Below are positions 24,607 through 36,730 of a stretch of 64,000 nucleotides of DNA, in pieces. Within the stretch, counting starts at the first letter, position 1, and each line of letters opens with the position of its first letter. Under the pieces are notes generated by a model, which was not told the origin of the DNA, made no database searches, and saw only the letters and a program-made list of their open reading frames with translations. Made by a program: the position numbers and the translations under genes. The stretch spans positions 33,291,103 to 33,355,102 of the forward strand of contig OY997661.1 in assembly GCA_963921795.1 (NCBI GenBank), in the 5' to 3' direction. The DNA is from Nannobrachium achirus. Lineage: Eukaryota > Chordata > Actinopteri > Myctophiformes > Myctophidae.

Positions 24607-25612
24607 GGGGAGAAATGCAATTTTGACCTTCAAGCAGTAACAAGTTATACTGTATGTTGCCATAGAGATTGGACAAAATAACACCGTAGATAACTTTCTA
24701 AGCAAGAAAATGTAAGCGTTCAACTGTCGCATTCCAACATGTATTTAACTTTATTATACAAATAAATGAGCCTCTTCCTGAAACTGGGGCAAAGCCTTTG
24801 CTATGCTCTTGTCTTCTACTGGGCCATGTGTTGGAACTAGAGATTGCTAGTGAAAACCTAATGCCTACTTCCTACTAACAGACAGGCCTCCTTACAGGGA
24901 AAACTGTGTTTTTTGAGTAGGCATTATTCTGTTAATAAGGTATTCTGCAATCACAGCAGTAAAGTGAATTGTGTTATAAAACATGAGGTGATCCCTAAAT
25001 TATCTAGGGATAAAATAAAGACTTTAAACTGTGGAAAGTGTTGTTAAAAAATGTATGCATGCAAGTGCTAGGACTTAATGACAAATACAGTACACTACTA
25101 CGGTACAACATCTGGATGTATGAAGAAAGACTAGTAGCAGTTGTTACTGTAGCCTTGAAGGTCAAAAACATTCATGTCCTCACTTGTGCTTGCGGTCAGA
25201 AAAGCTAGGCTCGACCTGGGTCTAACCCCGAGAGCCATTTGTCTTTTGTTGAAAACGTTACAAAAGAACCTAAGTATAGCTCCCAACACACACCAGACGA
25301 GTCCTGGGTGATCCTTTCGTTTAAACTGCACACCACCAACTACGCAGAGATGACCATAAATCACAACACACCACTCATTTATTTTTCCTTTTTGTCTCTT
25401 CGCAATACCGGATTTGCAACGTTTCCCCTTCTTGTCAGCGTTCTCTTCCCGTTTTGGAAGTCCTGTGCTTGGTAGACATTCTCATCTTTTCAGAGAGAAG
25501 CAGAGGCTTACTGTAACTTATGTTAAATTATACAGAGTATAACTCGGGCAAGAAAGGAGGGAAACGTAAAATAAACATTAAGTTACCAGTAAGACTCCCT
25601 AATCGGGAGATA
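24607..25612. other. No recognised feature (about 1 kb)
   Basis: AT-rich with short open frames only; no terminal repeats, SINE or exon recognised. Confidence 0.45.
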
Positions 25613-25730
25613 CGCGACCGTAGGGGTGGGCGATACTGGATAAAAGCATTATCACGATATGCTTCATGCAGTATCACGATACACGATATTATCACGATAC
25701 TGTTTTATGCGGGTTTTTAGGTTTATTATG

Positions 25731-26264
25731 ATTATTAGACCCTCACATATATTCTATAGATAATCTATTCATTTGTATGCTGCAGATAGAAAGATAGACT
25801 AATCTATGATTTTTTTAATGATAACATTCAGATTTTTGATTAAACAATTATCATTTTTTACCTCAAAATATTTACTAGTTGGTGTGATGATGGTTCAGGT
25901 CATTCAAATGGGTCCCAGAAATGTTTTATGGGTTCCCTTAAAATGTTATCAGAGTGTTGTGAGCTTGTAGATCGGCTATATTCAAAACAATTTGGCGGGA
26001 CCTCTCTGGGGGTCTCGACCCACAGGTTGACAACAACCCATGCCTTACCATTGAAACTTGAGGGAAAACAAATTACCTTATGGTTGGTTTATTAGACCCA
26101 CACAGATATTCTATAGATAATCTATTCATTTTTATGCTGCAGATAGAAAGATAGTTTTTTTTTTAATGATAACATTCAGATGTTTGATTAACTCATTCCC
26201 TGCCAGGCCCGATAGTCCCGAGATTATTCCAATGTCTTTCCCCGCCAGGCCCGATAGTCCCGAG

Positions 26265-26305
<41 letters not shown>

Positions 26306-26890
26306 AAAAAATTTTTTTTCAAAAATTTTTTTTGACCCCCAAAAATGGAGTAGGCATGATAGCAATCGCGAAATTGCATGTTTAACCCCCATAGCAACCC
26401 CATCTTTCAAGCATGGCAGCCATTTTGGCAGCCATCTTTGTTAAACATAGTGGCTGTTATCTCATGAATGCCTGAACGGATTTCCATTCGGATTTTTTTG
26501 TTTGAAAGCTGTGAGCAATGTGGACACACGTGGTGCATTATCTAGGCATGGGTGTGCATGATCCGTGCACACCCAATTACATGGAAGTCTATGGAGACGA
26601 ATGGCAGGTGGGAGTACGGAGGTATGTTAAAATGGCGGTCAATGTGTTAAACAATTATCATCTTTTACCTCAAAATATTTACTAGTTGGTGTGATGATGG
26701 TTCAGGTCATTCAAATGGGTCCCAGAAATGTTTTATGGGTTCCTTTGAAATGTTTTTTGAGTGTTGTGAGCTTGTAGATAGGCTATATTCAAAACAATTT
26801 GGCGGGACCTCTCTGGGGGTCTCGACCCACAGGTTGACAACAACCCATGCCTTACCATTGAAACTTGAGGGGAAACAAATTACCTTATGA
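25731..26890. repeat. Tandem duplication of a 350-bp unit; second unit interrupted
   Basis: ATTCTATAGATAATCTATTC, TTACCTCAAAATATTTACTA, CAGGTCATTCAAATGGGTCC and GGGGGTCTCGACCCACAGGT occur in both units. Each unit holds one palindrome arm (TTGTGAGCTTGTAGATCGGC and variant). The second unit contains family K. Confidence 0.9.
26188..26650. mobile_element. TTAA-type MITE, family K
   Basis: TTAACTCATTCCCTGCCAGG left; GGCGGTCAATGTGTTAA right. The sister unit of the tandem duplication reads TTTGATTAAACAATTATC, the exact empty site with one TTAA. piggyBac-like by target. Poly-A at 26266-26302. Confidence 0.9.
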
Positions 26891-27210
26891 CCAACCAAAG
26901 TCAGGAGGTATCAGCGGCGGGAACATAGGGGGCGCGTGAGTGCTTGAGCGTACTGTTATGAGAGCCCATTGATTTTTCGCCGACAATTCCTAGCACTCAG
27001 TCGTTCGCCCCAAACTGGCCAAACTGCATTCCTGGCACTCGGCCGATATCACACGTCGGCTTTGTCCCTTTCGAGGGCGTCACCCAGCGTCATAGCCCGC
27101 CTCCACATCCTGGCTGTATGTCTACTCTGTGTGATGTAGCCATGTAGCTCTACAGTATTCTACCCCCACCTCCAAAATAATAAAAAAAAAATCTCAACTG
27201 AACTGTTCTT

Positions 27211-27407
27211 ATGCCTCATTCACATAGGGAGCAGCAAAGCTAAAGTTTTGCTTGCTTGGTCAATGTTATCTCAATGGAAACCAGCTTTAAAGATACAGGA
27301 GATACACAGAACAAAGCTTTGAAAGCTTTAAAGCTGGTTTCCATTGAGATAACATTGACCAAGCAAGCTAAACTTTAGCTTTGCTGCTCCCTATGTGAAT
27401 GAGGCAT
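27211..27407. mobile_element. Foldback element with about 80-bp arms
   Basis: ATGCCTCATTCACATAGGGA (27211) has its complement at 27388-27407. Arms match through CAATGTTATCTCAATGGAAA and CCAGCTTTAAAG; loop about 30 bp. Confidence 0.9.
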
Positions 27408-27418
27408 TATAGTATTTT

Positions 27419-28031
27419 ATCATGCCAGTAAAGCTCCTTTGAATTACTTTTCATTTATAGAGATCCATGATGGCCAAGCAGCACTGCAGCAGGCACAGTG
27501 AAGGTGACAGACCGCGATCAGGGAGGGAGAGATGTTTCATCCACATTTTTTTTGACAATATTTATTAGGGTTTTTTTTCTCTTTTTCTTTTTACACAGAA
27601 AATATTACATAAAAAAAAAACCATGTTCCTCCACAATTAAAATAGACAAAGATCTTGGGAAAAAAAGGTCTGTTTCTGCTTGTAGCATGTTAATGTAGGT
27701 GCAATATCATGCATTAATTACTGTGTTAAGATGTTGAAACACACTGATTGCTGAAAAGTCATGATTGCTCGTGTGTCATAAAAAATTCCTACAGTGCATT
27801 CATTTTATGACATCGTTATCGTACCACTGTACTATTGGCAAACTGTAAATAAAGTACTCAATGATGGAAAAAAAAATGCCTTTTCTTTTGCTGACATGAA
27901 ATGGGATATTTTGATACCAATACGTTTGTACATTTACAGTTACTCAAGTATAGGCCTGTCTGCATTTTTAATTCAGGCTGCTCTGTTTCATTGGTTTTCA
28001 ATTAAATTCAAAGGAGCTTTATTGGCATGAT
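27419..28031. mobile_element. Inverted-repeat-bounded element
   Basis: ATCATGCCAGTAAAGCTCCT at the left and AGGAGCTTTATTGGCATGAT at the right (one mismatch in this stretch). AT-rich interior without a frame. It could also be two opposed copies of a repeat tail. Confidence 0.6.
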
Positions 28032-28139
28032 ACCAAAGTGTCACAAAACTGCTGAAAATGGGGAACATATTAGCGTTGTGGGTTTTCAGTGCCCTCTAGT
28101 GGCCAAACATAGCAATGGTCATTATTATCATTTTGTCTA

Positions 28140-28200
28140 AGCGGCTGGCCGAGCAGGCGGGCGGGGGCGGGGGCGGGGGGGGAGGGGGGGGGGGCGGGGT
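28140..28200. repeat. G-rich tract
   Basis: GGCGGGGGCGGGGGCGGGGG and further G runs; G-quadruplex potential. Confidence 0.7.
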
Positions 28201-29117
28201 AAAAAACGAGCACCCATTTGAATATTGAAACGTCACCGCCCCTGAGGAGGTTTGTTATGATACAAGCTTTATTTTTAGAGAATTACTCACTCATTATCAT
28301 CCTAGCTTTTCGCTTTTCTACTAACAATAATGGCATGGTTTTTATGACTAAGCCAATTATGTAATAGATAAAATAGACGCAAAATAGACGCGACGATTTC
28401 ACCGCGATTCGCGACGACACACGCATGCATCAATGGTGAAAACATAAGCACTTTACAAATAGCAGCAAATAGCTACTTGTTTATAGTTAATAAAAACAGA
28501 TGCATGGATTTACAAGGTGATCTAAATCATCTCATCAATACTGCCAGAACACACAGCTATGGATGAGACTCCAGCACAGTTCAGCTTTGCAAGCAGTGAG
28601 ATGGCTGATAGCGATAGCAGGACGGATAAGTAGTTTGCGTCCTGTTAGTTTAATGCATCCATTATAAAAAATATGCTTCAAAGAATGCAGGCCAAGCTGC
28701 ATCACTGCTTTACTAAAGTCCCGTGAAAGTGAAACTAAATCGTGGACCACTGTGCCGTGCTCCTGCACACAATCACAACTCAGTCAGTGCTGTAGACACT
28801 CTGTAGCTGTCTGCGTGCTGCACGGGGGAGGGGCCGTGAAAGCAGGGGACAGATCCTCAAACTATATGACACGTTGAGCCGCGACACGTTATAGCTTGTA
28901 GATCTGTTCTTTTTGGCGAATTACACCACAGTACTATAGAAGTATAAATTAAGCAATAGAGCTGCGACTCATGGAACGTGCACTCGCTGTATCCAGAGCC
29001 TTTTCTAAATTACTGTTTGTATCACGAGAGAAACGATATTCTGAAATGGCCTATCGTGGCAAAGCTGTATCGCCGAGACGATAATTATCGCCATATCGCC
29101 CACCCCTATGCGACCGT

Positions 29118-29440
29118 CACGTCGCATACACAAACTTTAGAAGGCAATCGTAGCCAATCAGGAGGGAATATGGGAAATGAGATAGATCCATGTTGATGAC
29201 ATGACTTCAGAGATACTGTGTAAAATATGTAGGAGCAGTGTCAAAAAATGTGTTTTGCAGAAATCGGCCTGATTATGGCGCTAGAAGAGGCCATGTGAGA
29301 AATCAGGGGCAGAAGTTGTGATTTGCCATCAAAGTGGCAACAGTGCAACAGTGGCGGAGATAAGAGTAGGAGCAAAAGTGTGACGTGACGGACAGCCATA
29401 CAGACAGACAGACGGAGGGACAGACAGCCAGTAGAACTTT
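29118..29440 (+). mobile_element. Family R repeat
   Basis: AATCGTAGCCAATCAGGAGG, GCAGAAATCGGCCTGATTAT and the GACAGACAGACGGAGG end parallel the copies at 21186 and 59985. Confidence 0.6.
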
Positions 29441-29754
29441 TCATAGTAACTTGCGACCACCAGTTAAGTTACCAGTGTTAAAATAAAACAATTCACAGGA
29501 GGCAGGCAGTGATCACCCCATGTGCACAGTGCACATGTGGTTTTTGTTTAGCATTGACAACATTCACAGAGGCAGATGGCAAATAGAGACACCAAGTTGA
29601 AGTGGTAAATAGGTAGGAAGAGTAAATAATAACAAAGGGGACAAATGGAATTGGACATGGAGCTGCTTCTTTTGCTACTATGAGCAGGACACAGTGGTGA
29701 TGATGATGATTGATGTGGTATGGCTGTGACTAGGTGTTCTGGTGTTGTGTGACA

Positions 29755-29995
29755 TTAACCCATTTAGACCAGACAAATACCTAAAAAAAGTATTCTAAAT
29801 CTTAATGGTTTTCTGAAAAACCTATGTTTCTAATATCAGTGGTTCTCAAACCTTTTCATGTCAAGGACCCATAGAATTAAATGTATTTGACCGTGTGGAC
29901 CCTCATCTCAAAATATGTTGCTCCAGGGACCCCGGGAAAGAAAGATTTGAGTTACAAATGTTTTTAAAAAGATATATGATCTGCTACTTTTGATG
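29755..29995. mobile_element. Family B element, truncated
   Basis: TTAACCCATTTAGACC start, CAGTGGTTCTCAAACC and CTCCAGGGACCCCGGGAA blocks; ends in a palindrome remnant (ATATGATCTGCTACTTTTG). Confidence 0.65.
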
Positions 29996-30138
29996 CTTTT
30001 GTGTGACGCTCGGCTGTAGTATGATCAAGTAGGGTGTTAATTTACAAAAAAACACAAAGTTAGAATATGGAGATAAACGGTTTCTGCCCGATAGCAACGA
30101 TGAACATAAAAGAGAAGAGAACTGGCTGAACAATAGCG

Positions 30139-30156
30139 CGCACGCACGCACACACA

Positions 30157-30208
<52 letters not shown>

Positions 30209-30210
30209 CA
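30139..30210. repeat. (GCAC)n microsatellite
   Basis: About 17 GCAC units with an ACAC interruption. Confidence 0.9.
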
Positions 30211-30688
30211 CACCTGTCTTCTGTAAAACACCCCGCCTGTCTTCCCATATCAGCTTTTGCCTACGGCTCGTTCAAAGCCATTTCAAAGTCCTTCGGGCAA
30301 AAACCCATAAAAACAGACAGATTCATAATGTGAAAACCTCGGCTAGAGATACTTTTTTAAAGCAAGAAGAACCACTAATTCATAAGTCTGTCAACACAGA
30401 AACCACTTGTCAACAGGTTTCCATTAAGCAACCAGGGTTTCAAATGCACAGTAGCTCAAATATCTCAAATATCTCTACAGTCATTTCACTTCCCACAATT
30501 AATCACAGAATATTGGCATACTGTCAATACTGCAACATTCCCTTTTCATTATTTTAGAGCAGGCTGCAGTTGACAGCCAAGACGTCAACAAAAGATGCAG
30601 CCAGGTAAGGTAATAAAGTAAGTAGCCATGAGAACTGCCAAGGTCATGTTGCCCATAGGTCAGGGGCCTTTCTCCTGTTTCCTTAGAG
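30211..30688. other. No recognised feature
   Basis: Unique-looking DNA without frames or terminal repeats. Confidence 0.4.
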
Positions 30689-31125
30689 CAGGGGTCTTCA
30701 ACAGGGGGTCCGGGACCCCTAGGGGGTACTCAGAGTTACTACAGGGGGTCCTCCAAATCTTTGTGTGACTCCACTTGAACCCTAGCGTCCATATTCTGAA
30801 ACTTTAGCCTAAATAGCAGATCTACAAGCTCACCACGCCTCGCACTGCGAGGCGTTGTGAGCTTGTAGATCGGCTATTTTTGGCAAAGAGGTTTGGTGTA
30901 GAGGAGAAAAAGAGCAGACTAAGTACAGAGTGAAAGGTCAAGTTTATTAAGTATTGACGGTTCAAGTGGTTAAATATCTGAAAACACATTGACATGAATT
31001 CAAAATACACTGACGATTGTGCCGTCAAATGATGAAACCACATGGTATCTATGGGTTGTGGGGGTCCCTGCTTCATCTCACTCTCGACTAAGGGGTCCTT
31101 GGCCTGAAAACTTTGAGGACCCCTG
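30689..31125. mobile_element. Buster-type hAT MITE, family Y
   Basis: CAGGGGTCTTCAACAGGGGG start, CTTTGAGGACCCCTG end, perfect duplications CCTTAGAG (30681-30688 and 31126-31133). Contains the palindrome at 30808-30885. Confidence 0.92.
30808..30885. repeat. Recurrent palindrome, GCCTCGC-stem type
   Basis: Outer GCCTAAATAG/CTATTTTTGGC, arms GATCTACAAGCTCA, inner stem CGCCTCGC pairing with GCGAGGCG across ACT. A clear example of a different inner stem kept complementary. Confidence 0.9.
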
Positions 31126-31199
31126 CCTTAGAGTGAGGCATCTTGTGTACAAGTACACCCCCTGGATATATGATGCTAAACGCGGCACACTGACTTACC

Positions 31200-31660
31200 C
31201 AAACATTGGGTAACATTTTTATGATCCTTGGTGTGTCCTGGCCGGGGACCGAACCGCGACCACCCAGTCTCAAGTCGGACACTCTAACCCAGGGGTCTTC
31301 AACGTTTTCAGGCCAAGGACCCCTTAATTGAGAGAGAGAGATGAAGCAGGGACCCCCGCAAACTTTTATCATATATTCCATATAGTGTAATCGTTTGACA
31401 GCACAAACACCAAAGCTCTTTGCTGAAAATTGCAGATAAGAGCTTGTAGATCTGCTATTTTTGGCTAAATTTCTCAAGGTTCAAGTGGTTAATATACAAA
31501 AAGGAGAAAAAATGTTTCCGTCACACAAAGATTTGGAGGACCCCCTGTAGTAACTCTGAGGACCCCTAGGGGTCCCGGACCCCCTGTTGAAGACCCCTGC
31601 TCTAACCACAATGCAACTGCGCTGGCTGGGCTGCAGGAAGTGCAATGTAAACTAATTCAC
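31200..31660 (-). mobile_element. tRNA-derived SINE, reverse, split by family Y
   Basis: The minus strand reads GGTTAGAGTGTCCGACTTGA and B box GGTTCGGTCCC once the insertion at 31290-31599 is set aside; upstream on that strand is GCGCAGTTGCATTGT. Confidence 0.6.
31290..31599. mobile_element. Buster-type hAT MITE, family Y, nested in SINE
   Basis: CAGGGGTCTTCAACG start, GTTGAAGACCCCTG end, perfect duplications CTCTAACC (31282-31289 and 31600-31607). Palindrome half at 31434-31468. Confidence 0.92.
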
Positions 31661-32371
31661 TTTCCACAAAAGCAGTGACGCTTCTGAGTTTCCTGATCAT
31701 AGAAATGAATTACATGAGGAGTAAACACGTAACTGAGCTGAATGTCAAGTCATGTTGACTCCAACCCTAGCGTTAATGTCAAGTCATGTTGATCCGGTTT
31801 GAGAAGACAAACAGAAACACAGAGAATGACAGGAAAAGAAAAGAGGGAGATGGGGAGGAGAGGGAGAAAAGAGGGAGGAACGGGAGACAGAGAGAAATAG
31901 GAAACAAAATAGCATAGTGCAGGGGTGGGCAGGGCAGGCACTGGGCACTGGGGATGGAGCTCGTACATTTGTATTGATAAAGAGCACCTTATCGATCCTG
32001 CTTATTGTGTCGGGCTTTTATCGAGCCCACTATTGAGCGTTTTCTAATATTTTGTGGAAAGACGTGAGACAAACTCTGAACAGAACTGGTATCTTTTTTT
32101 ATTGGCCACTTGTTGTGACTATGAGTTTGTGGCTGACCACCATCTATGAAGATGACAATTGACAAAAGTAACAAATATTATCATAAAAACAATCATTTAT
32201 TAGTGTGCAATAAGTGTTAAATGACTTTATATAATGAATAGTACTGTAATAATTTCCTGATCGCCTCTTGTCTTGATCGTTTTATGGGCCGTTCTGCTCG
32301 ATAACAAGCTTGATAAGCCCAAAGCTTATTGATACCGGGTACTCAATAAATTTGTTATCACGTTTGCAGGC
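31661..32371. other. No confident feature
   Basis: A purine-rich tract (31800-31910) and a GTATTGATAAAGAGC ... GCTTATTGATACC stretch that may be an old MITE (about 31971-32353) without clear terminal repeats. Confidence 0.35.
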
Positions 32372-32881
32372 ATTGACACCAAGGCTTGCCCACCTGCCCC
32401 CAGCAGGTACATAAAACGTTCGGGCAGGTGAAGTTGGCTTTCAGGTTGCCCGACCGGGAAAGTGCTCATTTCAGAGGGGACGCAACTGTCTATAAACACA
32501 ACATGAGATATCTGTCTAAACACCTGAACGTGGCCAGAGCACTCTGTCTTCTGGTCTGTGGAATGTAAAATAAGAGCACTGTTTACCTATACTGTGCTGT
32601 GTTCACTGTTGCAACACTTAAAAATATAAAATAGGCGTGAACCGGTAGTCATATTCAATCACAGCTATGCACGTATTTGGATAAAAATGTAGGTACGTAT
32701 GACATTTATCGCACCGCCCCAGGGGGTAAAAAAGTGTTAAATTGAGCGGTAATTAAAATCTTACCTATCATTTTATAATGGAAGATTTACTCTTCGGGCA
32801 AGTGGGCATGACATTTAGGCAAGTAGAACATGAACTATACTTGCCCGATGGGCAAGTGACTCTGAGACCTTAGTTTCAACC
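32372..32881. mobile_element. Family CC repeat with inverted ends
   Basis: TTGACACCAAGGCTTGCCCA left; TGGGCAAGTGACTCTGAGAC then CTTAGTTTCAA right. Internal GGGCAAGT/CTTGCCC pairs. A related fragment is inside BB near 50490-50577. Confidence 0.5.
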
Positions 32882-33213
32882 AACCCTGAAGTTTGTAGCG
32901 AACCCTTGTTTCAAGTTCCATCCCTACTGGGCACCCATGCACCCACCTCTTATTGATCCATCAGGCAGATGAGAGGGCTATTGTGATCAGTTGAGTAGTT
33001 ATGTTTGATCTGCATAAGACATTTCTCCCCAGATAGTCAGAACTTATCTTAACTTTATTATTCATGTTAACTTTATTATTGACTCACTATGTGTTCGGTT
33101 GTATCAAAGCCATTGCAAAGTGCCCATAAAAAGGTTTGTCATACCTAGCCTAGTGTGTGATCACAAAAAACTGTCTGAGAAGTGTTAGTATAGATTACAT
33201 GGTGTACTAACAT

Positions 33214-33513
33214 CTTAAGCCACCCATTAAAACCGGGAAAGCATTTTAGATTTTAGCCTTGGCTATTCAAAAATAGCAGATGTACAAGCTCACAGCTCGT
33301 CACTTCGTGCCATGCTGCGAGTTTGTACGTCTGCTATTTTTGAAATTCTTTGAGAAAAATGGTGAATAATTTGGATTCCTTTTGGCCCTGGCCCAAAACA
33401 TTTTTTCAGATGGGGGTCCGCAGGCGGCCATGTCCTTCCTTGGCATGAAAAAGTCAGATAACTACTGACTTAGAAGGCATTTGTAGAATCTGCCTCAGGT
33501 CTTAATGGTTTAA
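33214..33513. mobile_element. TTAA-type element, family B3
   Basis: TTAAGCCACCCATTAAAACC start and GGTCTTAATGGTTTAA end. It has a palindrome at 33266-33344 with TTCAAAAATAG/CTATTTTTGAA outer arms and a TTCG loop. Confidence 0.7.
33266..33344. repeat. Recurrent palindrome
   Basis: Arms CAAAAATAGCAGATGTACAA and near-complement; the centre reads CACTTCGTG. Confidence 0.85.
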
Positions 33514-33744
33514 CAGGGGACACAAGAGGAAAGAGAGAAAGAAAGTAACAGAGATAGGGATCTAGATCCGTGTCTAGAGAACCCTATCGAGATCAGAGAT
33601 CAAGAGAGTGAGAGGGACAGAACCCACGTGATAGGAGCAGGATTGTAAACAACACACACACACACACACAATGTGATGACCAGCTACTGTTTTGCACTGT
33701 AGACAGTACAGCTACTGACTCATGGCAAAACACAAACACGTGCA

Positions 33745-33901
<157 letters not shown>

Positions 33902-34235
33902 CGGACAGAGGGCAGGCAGGCAGGCACATAAACAGACGCCTGGACGTGCACACATGCGCAGCGGAAAACACAAGACACACAGTGGGCTAGGCACACAAAC
34001 ACACCAGCGCCATGGTGGGGATATGTCAGCTGTTGTGATGGCTGTCACAGTGGGGGGGGGGAGCTCTGACTACTAACAGCTGAACATGAATAGGCCTACT
34101 CTCACTTATTTACTCCGTTCTCTGGGCCTACTCTAGCGGGCATGTGTACAAAGTCTACAAACGTACAATGCACACTCGCACAGCCACCCTAATGGGATAA
34201 TTTAAAGATGGTAACATTTTTAAGGTGAATAATTG

Positions 34236-34545
34236 TTTATTGGGATGGGATGATAAGCGATATTATCGTTTATCGTGATTAAAAACACTAACGATAATCG
34301 TATTGTGGATATTTAATTTATCGTTAAATTGTCCTCCGTCATGCACTGCGATCAATTCACATTTTATTTGACGAGCTGCGTATCCGGTACCATTTAAACC
34401 CTCTATTGGTATAACGTACTTATAATATACATACTTGATACAGTCTTTTTTTCACTCTAGTCTCTACCAAATCTCTTTGCCCAAAAATATCCCATCTTTG
34501 TAAATCTGCTATTCTTTGGAAAATGTTCCACCCCAGGATAATGAT
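34236..34545. mobile_element. Family D MITE, truncated by family A
   Basis: GGGATGGGATGATAAGCG start and a body matching 47879-48200; a palindrome half (AATCTGCTATTCTTTGG) near 34500; then family A sequence begins. Confidence 0.65.
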
Positions 34546-34918
34546 TGACCCCAAGATGATTAGCTTATTGTGCAACATTGTTTTCTCACTCAGTAAACAA
34601 ACCAACATACAGTTTAAGTGTATATCTGCACATTCCTAAAGTGACAATTTAAGGACTTGTAAGACCTTTTTAATACCTCTAAAATGAAAAATTAAACAAT
34701 GGCCAAATAGTCATGTATTAGTAGCAGAAATTGTGAAAATCGCAGCTCTACTTGCTGTTGTGAGCATGTAGATCTGCTATTTTCACAACAGAACTGTCTT
34801 AAATAAAATGTACTTCCTAAACTCTTCCGACTCCTAGTAGTGCTTTTCAGGGTTCAACTATGATTATTTTGGGGGGGGGGGGGGGGGGGTCACGGCCTGA
34901 AAAGGTTGAGTACCACTG
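34546..34918. mobile_element. Family A hAT relic
   Basis: Contains the family A block ATTGTGCAACATTGTTTTCTC, a palindrome at 34731-34788 and the end GGTTGAGTACCACTG. The left end is missing. Poly-G at about 34869-34890. Confidence 0.65.
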
Positions 34919-35306
34919 CTTTAGAACAGTAACACTGGCAGACACACACTGGCAGTGGTTGGAGGCACCCTCCATGTTCTGATACTGACAGATGTTGACC
35001 AAGTTGAATTGTACCCAGCAGTGTTCCAGATTCACTCTGCAGGATACCCAACACGGAAGTACAGTACAACAATAGATGCTCTGCCCTCTTTGCTGTATTT
35101 CGAACTTGCAGATGTCATGGATTGCAGCTTTAGCAATATTTGTGTGTACAAAGTTATTGCAACTGGAGCAATAATCTGGACCTTTACTTGCTATGTGCAC
35201 ATTTGTGTGTGTACTTTTCCCCTTTCTTTTTACAATCTACAAATTTACCATGTGACTTCTCATTTCCAGGTCAGGCTTTGAGGTCACGAACTTCTTATCT
35301 CTAGAC

Positions 35307-35744
35307 CAGAGGTCTTCAACAGGGGGTCCGGGACCCCTAGGGGGTCCTCAGAGTTACTACAGGGGCTCCGCCAAATCTTTGTGTGATCATGTTTGATCAC
35401 TTGAACCCTAGCATCCCTATTCTTAGTGAAACATTTATAGCCAAAAAATAGCGCGAGGCGTTGTGAGCTTGTAGATCTGCTATTTTATTTTTGGTAAAGA
35501 GGTTTGGTGTAGAGGGAAAAGAAGAGCAGACTAGTACTAGGTATTGACAGTTCAAGTGGTTAAATATCATGACAATACACATGAATCCAGCCTACAAAGA
35601 TAATAGTGCTGTCAAGTCTAAGTTGTATAAGAAATAATCCATGTACATTTTTAATCTGCAACTATACGATATGTAGTGGGGGGTCCTTGCTTCATCTCTC
35701 TCTCAACTAAGGGGTCCTTGGCCTGAAAACGTTGAAGACCCTTG
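35307..35744. mobile_element. Buster-type hAT MITE, family Y
   Basis: CAGAGGTCTTCAACAGGGGG start, GTTGAAGACCCTTG end, perfect duplications CTCTAGAC (35299-35306 and 35745-35752). One palindrome arm is lost (35445-35498). Confidence 0.92.
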
Positions 35745-35752
35745 CTCTAGAC

Positions 35753-36309
35753 CACAATCTGGTGGGGGCTCTGTCTGCTCAATAGTGCGAGTGGAGACTG
35801 TGACTGCAGCTGGGATTTCAAACTTGAGACCTCCCAGACGTGTGCATGGTACCACCACTAGCAGAACTCTAGCAAAAACACACAATGCCTAGAGAGGAGG
35901 AATGCTTACATTTCGCTGTCAAACCAGAGCCAAGATTTTAATGGCCCGGATCGAACGCGGCTCTCCGCTTCCTTTGCGGGGGCCCGTATCACGGCTGCAG
36001 CGGCGACAGCTGCTGCCCAAAGACAAAGACCCTCTGCTGTATCTCCCAACGGCACATGGCAGGAGTTTGTGGTTGGATCCAGGGCAGGCGGCTATATTTA
36101 GAGACAACCGCACCTCTTCTAGGAAGCTACTGTACCTGCACGCGCAATGATAAACTGCTCCTCAGGAAAGAGCCGAACGGATAAACACAGTGGACGGCGG
36201 ATAGGTTGGTTCGCCAAAGTGCCGTGACATTGTGAAACGTGAACAAACCATTGTGCGCAGCTTCCCCAAGGGTGTCAGAACTAAACACAGCCACAGTGTC
36301 TAATAAAAG

Positions 36310-36310
<1 letters not shown>
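35753..36310. other. No recognised feature
   Basis: Moderately GC-rich, low-repeat sequence with short frames only; a conserved non-coding element cannot be judged by eye. Confidence 0.4.
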
Positions 36311-36311
<1 letters not shown>

Positions 36312-36359
<48 letters not shown>

Positions 36360-36378
36360 GACAGAGAGAGACAGAGAG
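36312..36378. repeat. (GA)n microsatellite
   Basis: GA array changing to GACAGA units at its right end. Confidence 0.95.
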
Positions 36379-36730
36379 AAGAGACTACTGCATGTTGAAG
36401 CTGTTCTCCAAACCTGGTGTAATAGAGGGCTGGGGGTCAAACAGAGCAGTGCATCATGGTCCTGCACACAGTGACTCAGCACTTACAGGCAGCAACAGAT
36501 ATATTTCAGAATAGCACGTTTCAGGGCACCGACGACAGGCTGCGCCAGCGTCAGTTGCCTAGAAATCTGAAGACTCAAACTGAACACTATCAAAGTGACC
36601 TTTAGGGGATCATGAGGCTGCTTTGCCCTCTAACGTTGGCCTCAACCTACAGCTGCTAGAATCCAATGAATCAAACTCCCGCGGTGCAGTTTGTATGCGA
36701 TGTCTGTTGTGGTTATAAATAGCAAAACAC

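Larger units (their letters stand above)
25621..29108. mobile_element. Large hAT-like element, family F (3.5 kb), with nested insertions
   Basis: TAGGGGTGGGCGATAC start and ATATCGCCCACCCCTA end with flanks CGCGACCG/TGCGACCG, one CpG transition apart. The size fits an autonomous hAT, but no transposase frame is left. Inside are a tandem duplication, a TTAA insertion, two inverted-repeat elements and palindrome halves (25955, 26762, 28883). Confidence 0.75.
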
